From positions 1 to 64,000 of the forward strand of contig JAEWYS010000013.1 of NCBI GenBank assembly GCA_023458555.1: a stretch of 64,000 bases of DNA. The letters are read 5' to 3'. The stretch comes from Bacteroidota bacterium. GTDB lineage: Bacteria; Bacteroidota; Bacteroidia; Cytophagales; Cytophagaceae. Positions 61,579 to 64,000 of the stretch are shown here, in pieces. A program made the position numbers and the translations under genes. How positions within the stretch are numbered: position 1 is the stretch's first letter; every line of letters begins with the position of its first letter. Below the pieces are notes generated by a model, which made no database searches, was not told where the DNA came from, and was given only the letters and a program-made list of their open reading frames with translations.

Positions 61579-62010
61579 ATGCACGACAATCCAGATTATC
61601 AGATCGGATCACCGGATATGAAAAATACCCTCGAAAAGGAAAACCGGTTATACAAAACCGCCCTTGATCATGAGGTAGATGATCTGAAAGGGCAGGCTCT
61701 CCGGATCGGACGATATGCTCTTATTGCCGGAGGCATAGTAGCCGGTTCATACATGTTATACAAACTACTAAGTGACAAGGAAGAAGATCGGGAAGAAAGT
61801 GGAGAGACAGCCCGGTTAACCCCGGCCCAGTCGCAGGTAATAGTTGAGAAAGAAGTAAAAGAAAACTCATTTCTTCGATATATCAGAGAACAGCTTGCCT
61901 TTATCGCATTAACAATCCTAAGAGAGAAAATTGCCGATCTGACCGGAATCGACAAAAAAAAGCTTATATACAAAAACGATGAGTCTTCTGAAAAGACTGA
62001 AGAAAAATAG
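61579..62010 (+). CDS. Membrane protein partner of the holin-X protein, unknown function
   Basis: From ATG 61579 the protein has 143 residues. A longer frame from 61492 overlaps the holin-X gene and is rejected. A charged N-terminus precedes one membrane helix (about 48-64, ALIAGGIVAGSYMLYKLL), an acidic linker, a second weak hydrophobic region (YIREQLAFIALTILREKIADLTG) and a Lys/Glu end. No family name is recognised. The gene follows holin-X by 5 bp and overlaps the GGGP synthase gene by 32 bp. Confidence 0.72.
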   Translation: MHDNPDYQIGSPDMKNTLEKENRLYKTALDHEVDDLKGQALRIGRYALIAGGIVAGSYMLYKLLSDKEEDREESGETARLTPAQSQVIVEKEVKENSFLRYIREQLAFIALTILREKIADLTGIDKKKLIYKNDESSEKTEEK

Positions 62011-62746
62011 AAAAATAGGGCTTAAAAGCCTCGCTATTCTCCTCGACCCGGACAAAACAACCCCGGAAGACGCCCGCAAGCTGGCCATACAGGCCAGGGA
62101 ACATCACGTGGATTACCTGTTTGTCGGCGGCAGTCTAATTACCAATGACCAGTTTTCCGAGCTTATAGCACAACTAAAAAAAGACTGCGATATACCTGTA
62201 ATTATCTTTCCGGGCAGTAATATGCAAATATGCCCGGAAGCCGATGGCATACTTCTGCTATCTCTTATCTCCGGAAGGAATCCGGAGTATCTGATCGGGC
62301 AACATGTCATAGCCGCTCCGGTACTACGTCAGACTGATCTGGCCATTCTGCCTACCGGTTATATTCTTATTGACTGTGGACGCCCCACAACTGTTTCCTA
62401 TATCAGCAATACTACTCCCATACCACACGACAAGCCCTCTATCGCTGCCTGTACTGCGCTGGCAGGTCAGATGCTGGGCCTGAAGCTTATCTATCTCGAC
62501 GGTGGCAGCGGAGCTCTTAAACCTGTTTCGGCCGAAATGATTTCTCAGGTAAAGGCAACAACAAAAGTTCCTCTTATCGTTGGCGGCGGAATCAACAGCC
62601 CTGAAAAAGCACGTGCAGCTCTTGAAGCAGGTGCAGATACAATCGTTGTTGGCAACGCCCTCGAAGAAAATCCGGGACTTCTTTCAGAGATCGCCACATG
62701 CGTAAGCGAGGCCAATCGCAACAATCGGAAACATCTGCACAAATAA
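61979..62746 (+). CDS. Geranylgeranylglyceryl phosphate synthase family (GGGPS/PcrB-like)
   Basis: The 255-residue TIM-barrel protein has ILLDPDKTTPED near the start (metal and phosphate binding), VGGSLIT, PVIIFPGSNMQI, LIYLDGGSGALKPV (the YLDGGSGA motif, about 169-176), PLIVGGGINSPEKA and DTIVVGNALEENP. These are the diagnostic GGGPS motifs. The enzyme joins a prenyl diphosphate to sn-glycerol-1-phosphate with an ether bond. Bacteroidota carry such enzymes although they do not make archaeal membranes; the product here is not known. It overlaps the upstream gene by 32 bp. The gap 62747-63036 holds no supported gene. Confidence 0.95.
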   Translation: MSLLKRLKKNRKIGLKSLAILLDPDKTTPEDARKLAIQAREHHVDYLFVGGSLITNDQFSELIAQLKKDCDIPVIIFPGSNMQICPEADGILLLSLISGRNPEYLIGQHVIAAPVLRQTDLAILPTGYILIDCGRPTTVSYISNTTPIPHDKPSIAACTALAGQMLGLKLIYLDGGSGALKPVSAEMISQVKATTKVPLIVGGGINSPEKARAALEAGADTIVVGNALEENPGLLSEIATCVSEANRNNRKHLHK

Positions 62747-63036
62747 GGTTTCAGGATTGAATATCCCCCGTCGGTTGATTTATAGCTCGTTCACAAGGAG
62801 AAACGTAAAGCTTAAGACTCAAAGATTTCAGTTGCCTGAGGCTCTTGAAAGACAACAAACAGATATTGCTGGAAAATCAGATCACTCCCGGATAAGAACA
62901 AAAGCTTCTTCACGTTTTTCCATAGGAAATCGTGCTATCAGAGCATCTCACAAAGGGCTTATCTGATTTCCGAGGATAAAATGCCAGGCTTATTTTCCCG
63001 TATCTTTCCAGATTCAATGGCTAATTTTATGTTTCT

Positions 63037-63714
63037 ATGAAAATCCTGATTGTTGAAGATGAAAAAGAATTGATTGAAGCAATTGCAGCTTCCCTTGCCA
63101 AAGAACATTTTCTTGTAGAAAAAGCGACTGATTTCCGAACAGCGGGAGAAAAAATGCATCTTTATGAATATGACTGCATACTGCTTGACATTATGCTTCA
63201 TGGGGGAAATGGCCTTCAATTGCTGGAACAGCTAAAACAGTCAGGAAAAGCCGATAATGTGATTATTATTTCTGCCAAGGACTCTCTGGACGATAAAATA
63301 CGCGGACTTGAGCTTGGGGCAGATGATTACCTGACTAAACCATTTCATCTGGCAGAGCTCAATGCCAGGGTAAAAGCAGTGCTTCGCAGAAAAAAACTTG
63401 AAGGAAAAAGCATCATTGAAGCCGGCAATTGCTTACTGGATCTGAACGAACGACTATTTCTGGTCAACCGGGAAAATGTCCCGCTCAACAGAAAAGAATT
63501 TGATATTCTGGAATACTTCCTGCTCAATAAAAACAGGCTGATCACAAAAAGCACGCTGGCGGAGCGTGTCTGGGGAGACAATACTGATCAGACAGACAAT
63601 TTCGATTTTATCTATTATCAGATTAAAAACCTGCGCAAAAAATTACAGTCTTCACACGCGGATATTAAAATTGAATCAGTCTACGGTATAGGATACAAAA
63701 TACTGGAAGAATGA
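63037..63714 (+). CDS. OmpR-family response regulator of a two-component pair
   Basis: The 225-residue protein has a receiver domain with VEDE (7-10), Asp51 (CILLDIMLHGG) and Lys in LTKPFHLAEL. A winged-helix domain spans about 125-225 (LNRKEFDILEYFLLNKNRLITKSTLAERVWG, FDFIYYQIKNLRKKL and GIGYKIL). Its stop overlaps the kinase start (ATGA). It lies 2 kb after phoU and has no visible pho-like repeats, so its signal is unknown. Confidence 0.95.
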   Translation: MKILIVEDEKELIEAIAASLAKEHFLVEKATDFRTAGEKMHLYEYDCILLDIMLHGGNGLQLLEQLKQSGKADNVIIISAKDSLDDKIRGLELGADDYLTKPFHLAELNARVKAVLRRKKLEGKSIIEAGNCLLDLNERLFLVNRENVPLNRKEFDILEYFLLNKNRLITKSTLAERVWGDNTDQTDNFDFIYYQIKNLRKKLQSSHADIKIESVYGIGYKILEE

Positions 63715-64000
63715 AGCTGCTCAACCAGTCCGTAAAATACCTGTCCATTTCCATTCTCCTGATAATTAGTATCTGGGCGCTGATTTTTTACATAAATATG
63801 CTTGATGAAATCAAAGAGAGCATTGATGAAGGACTGGAAAATAATAAGCGTCTGATCATTCGCAGAGTCAGGCCGGATTCGGCCATTGTACCACAAAAAG
63901 ATTTTGATGAAACGTTTTTTACTATCCGTGAGCTCCCCTTTGATCAGGCATTCCAGATCAGGGATACTTATATTGACACGCTGATGTATATGCAGGATGC
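63711..64000 (+). CDS. Sensor histidine kinase, N-terminal part (runs off the right edge)
   Basis: Only about 96 residues are present. They begin MKLLNQSVKYLSISILLIISIWALIFYINMLDEIKESIDEGLENNK, a membrane helix (about 9-28), followed by a periplasmic region. The HAMP, dimerisation and ATPase domains would lie beyond the window. Kinase identity is inferred from the overlap (ATGA) with the response-regulator gene and the membrane-anchored start. Confidence 0.8.
   Translation, partial: MKLLNQSVKYLSISILLIISIWALIFYINMLDEIKESIDEGLENNKRLIIRRVRPDSAIVPQKDFDETFFTIRELPFDQAFQIRDTYIDTLMYMQD

Noticed and set aside
61212..62010. Prophage remnant because of the holin-like gene
   Set aside because: Holin-X proteins are common chromosomal genes in this phylum and no other phage gene is nearby.
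62757..62966. 69-aa plus-strand frame after the GGGP synthase gene
   Set aside because: Arg/Lys/Ser-rich shadow-like composition, no homology recognised and no conserved start context.
1..64000. Self-targeting spacers
   Set aside because: No spacer was seen to match another part of the window by eye; a proper search of the whole genome was not possible.

Overview
The window is chromosomal DNA of a member of the Bacteroidota, most likely a Cytophagales- or Sphingobacteriales-like organism. Support comes from a PorP/SprF-type protein and type IX secretion C-terminal domains, carboxypeptidase-like TonB receptors, S/C-K-K-D-D lipoprotein N-termini, TAnnTTTG promoter -7 elements, a bacterial GGGP synthase, and the near absence of Shine-Dalgarno sequences. 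No tRNA or rRNA gene was seen.

Region 1 (1-11.4 kb): a type I CRISPR-Cas locus, probably I-B, transcribed leftwards: cas6 - small orf - cas5 - cas3 - cas8 - cas7 - cas4 - cas1 - cas2 - leader - array of 21 full repeats. The left end of the array is cut inside a repeat by the end of an IS3-like element. Three unrelated passenger genes sit exactly at cas gene junctions: a REP-type Y1 transposase (cas7/cas4) with REP-like palindromes, a GxxExxY PD-(D/E)XK protein in a 15-bp inverted-repeat frame (cas4/cas1), and a frameshifted S23/four-helix-bundle gene (cas1/cas2). Two spacers are near duplicates whose only differences are synonymous in one open frame.

Region 2 (11.6-22 kb): an SDR protein lacking the catalytic Tyr, tatA-gatA-LysM/lytic transglycosylase, a TonB receptor and a His-rich DUF4625-type lipoprotein that share a TGCAA-N5-TTGCA operator (metal uptake is the likely role), and a PorP/SprF-like protein.

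Region 3 (22-34.5 kb): an ECF sigma factor, a membrane anti-sigma-like protein ending in a secretion-type C-terminal domain, and an exported CHU_C-type protein in one operon; a WG-repeat protein; TamB; a T9SS cargo protein; and a KMO-like flavin monooxygenase.

Region 4 (34.7-45.9 kb): a two-module NRPS (A-T-C-A-T-TE) with a Cys-type thioesterase, divergent from the monooxygenase gene; small housekeeping and hypothetical genes; a SulP transporter with beta-carbonic anhydrase.

Region 5 (46-61 kb): a phosphate-starvation locus. Five promoters carry TTAACA-like direct repeats at 11-bp periodicity. They head a TonB receptor, a beta-helix lipoprotein, an exbB-exbD-exbD-tonB-response regulator operon, a phosphate-selective porin and pstSCAB-phoU. 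This reads as one regulon for moving phosphate, or a phosphate compound, across both membranes with its own Ton motor.

Region 6 (61-64 kb): a holin-X-like membrane protein and partner, GGGP synthase, and a response regulator/histidine kinase pair that runs off the right edge.
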